In this document: positions 5,135-5,281 of the stretch, piece by piece
Position numbering within the stretch: position 1 is the stretch's first letter
How the letters are laid out: each line of letters opens with the position of its first letter
Assembly: GCA_001871755.1 (NCBI GenBank)
Contig: MNXL01000376.1
Coordinates: forward strand, 1-5,281
Length of the DNA stretch: 5,281 bases
From: Anaerolineae bacterium CG2_30_64_16
Lineage (GTDB): Bacteria > Chloroflexota > Anaerolineae > CG2-30-64-16
Direction: 5' to 3'
Position numbers and translations under genes: made by a program
The notes under the pieces: generated by a model
Told to the model about the DNA's origin: nothing
The model's input: the letters and a program-made list of their open reading frames with translations, nothing else
Databases searched by the model: none

Positions 5135-5281
5135 CTGGATTCCCGCTTTCGCGGGAATGACGGGGCCAGCGTCACACTCGCGCAGGCGGGGGTCCAGGCG
5201 TCTGGATTCCCGCTTTTGCGGGAATGACGGGGCCAGCGTCACACTCGCGCAGGCGGGGGTCCAGGCATCTGGATTCCCGCT
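5135..5281. repeat. 67-bp tandem repeat with internal hairpin, truncated at window edge
   Basis: Two full 67-bp units (5135-5201 and 5202-5268) and 13 bases of a third run off the window. The units differ at only two visible positions (TTTC versus TTTT in the hairpin loop, and GGCGTCTGG versus GGCATCTGG at the junction). Each contains the hairpin ATTCCCGC-loop-GCGGGAAT (5139-5158 and 5206-5225), 8 bp with a 4-nt loop. The ATTCCCGC...GCGGGAATGACGG style is a widely scattered bacterial intergenic repeat, often mis-translated as FPRKRESS. The array starts 31 bp upstream of the FAH start codon, so that gene's promoter lies in or beyond it. Confidence 0.9.

Noticed and set aside
5104..5175. N-terminal extension of the FAH gene (start at 5175).
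   Set aside because: It translates the tandem repeat (SFPRKRESS), lacks a ribosome binding site and is not part of the FAH fold; the ATG at 5103 has a good site.

Overview
The window looks like a GC-rich chromosomal segment of an uncultured or environmental bacterium. I lean towards Chloroflexota (Anaerolineae or Caldilinea relatives). This is an inference from the style of the two small membrane proteins, the bacterial GH3-type enzyme, a PIN/ribbon-helix-helix toxin-antitoxin pair and abundant dispersed palindromic repeats; no taxonomic marker gene is present to prove it.

Layout. Positions 1-364 carry no convincing gene. They hold a dispersed repeat with a near-perfect 38-bp palindrome, followed by a good promoter. 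Positions 365-781 hold an intact RHH antitoxin and a PIN-domain toxin that is frameshifted and cut short. The toxin remnant ends where the promoter of a selenocysteine tRNA gene (825-920, anticodon UCA) begins. A strong TTGCGC/TATAAT promoter at 1049-1077 then drives two small membrane proteins on the + strand (1133-1498 and 1651-2079). A perfect 15-bp palindromic hairpin (2087-2119) lies between these and the convergent minus-strand genes.

The minus strand, in transcription order, encodes a fumarylacetoacetate-hydrolase-family enzyme (5103-4201), a class I SAM-dependent methyltransferase (4142-3423) and a short GH3-family acyl-adenylating enzyme (3273-2134). They are co-directional, but I see no obvious shared pathway. 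The 149-bp gap before the GH3 gene contains two large stem-loops whose arms differ in sequence while each pairs perfectly. Their loops share a related core in opposite orientation. A candidate promoter for the GH3 gene overlaps them. The right edge (5135-5281) is a 67-bp tandem repeat with an internal hairpin, and it runs off the window.

Functionally, the best-supported result is the tRNA-Sec gene, which implies that the organism decodes UGA as selenocysteine; no selenoprotein or sel gene is visible here. The most unusual structure is the paired stem-loop element at 3306-3416. I do not see a complete new defence or mobile system in this window.
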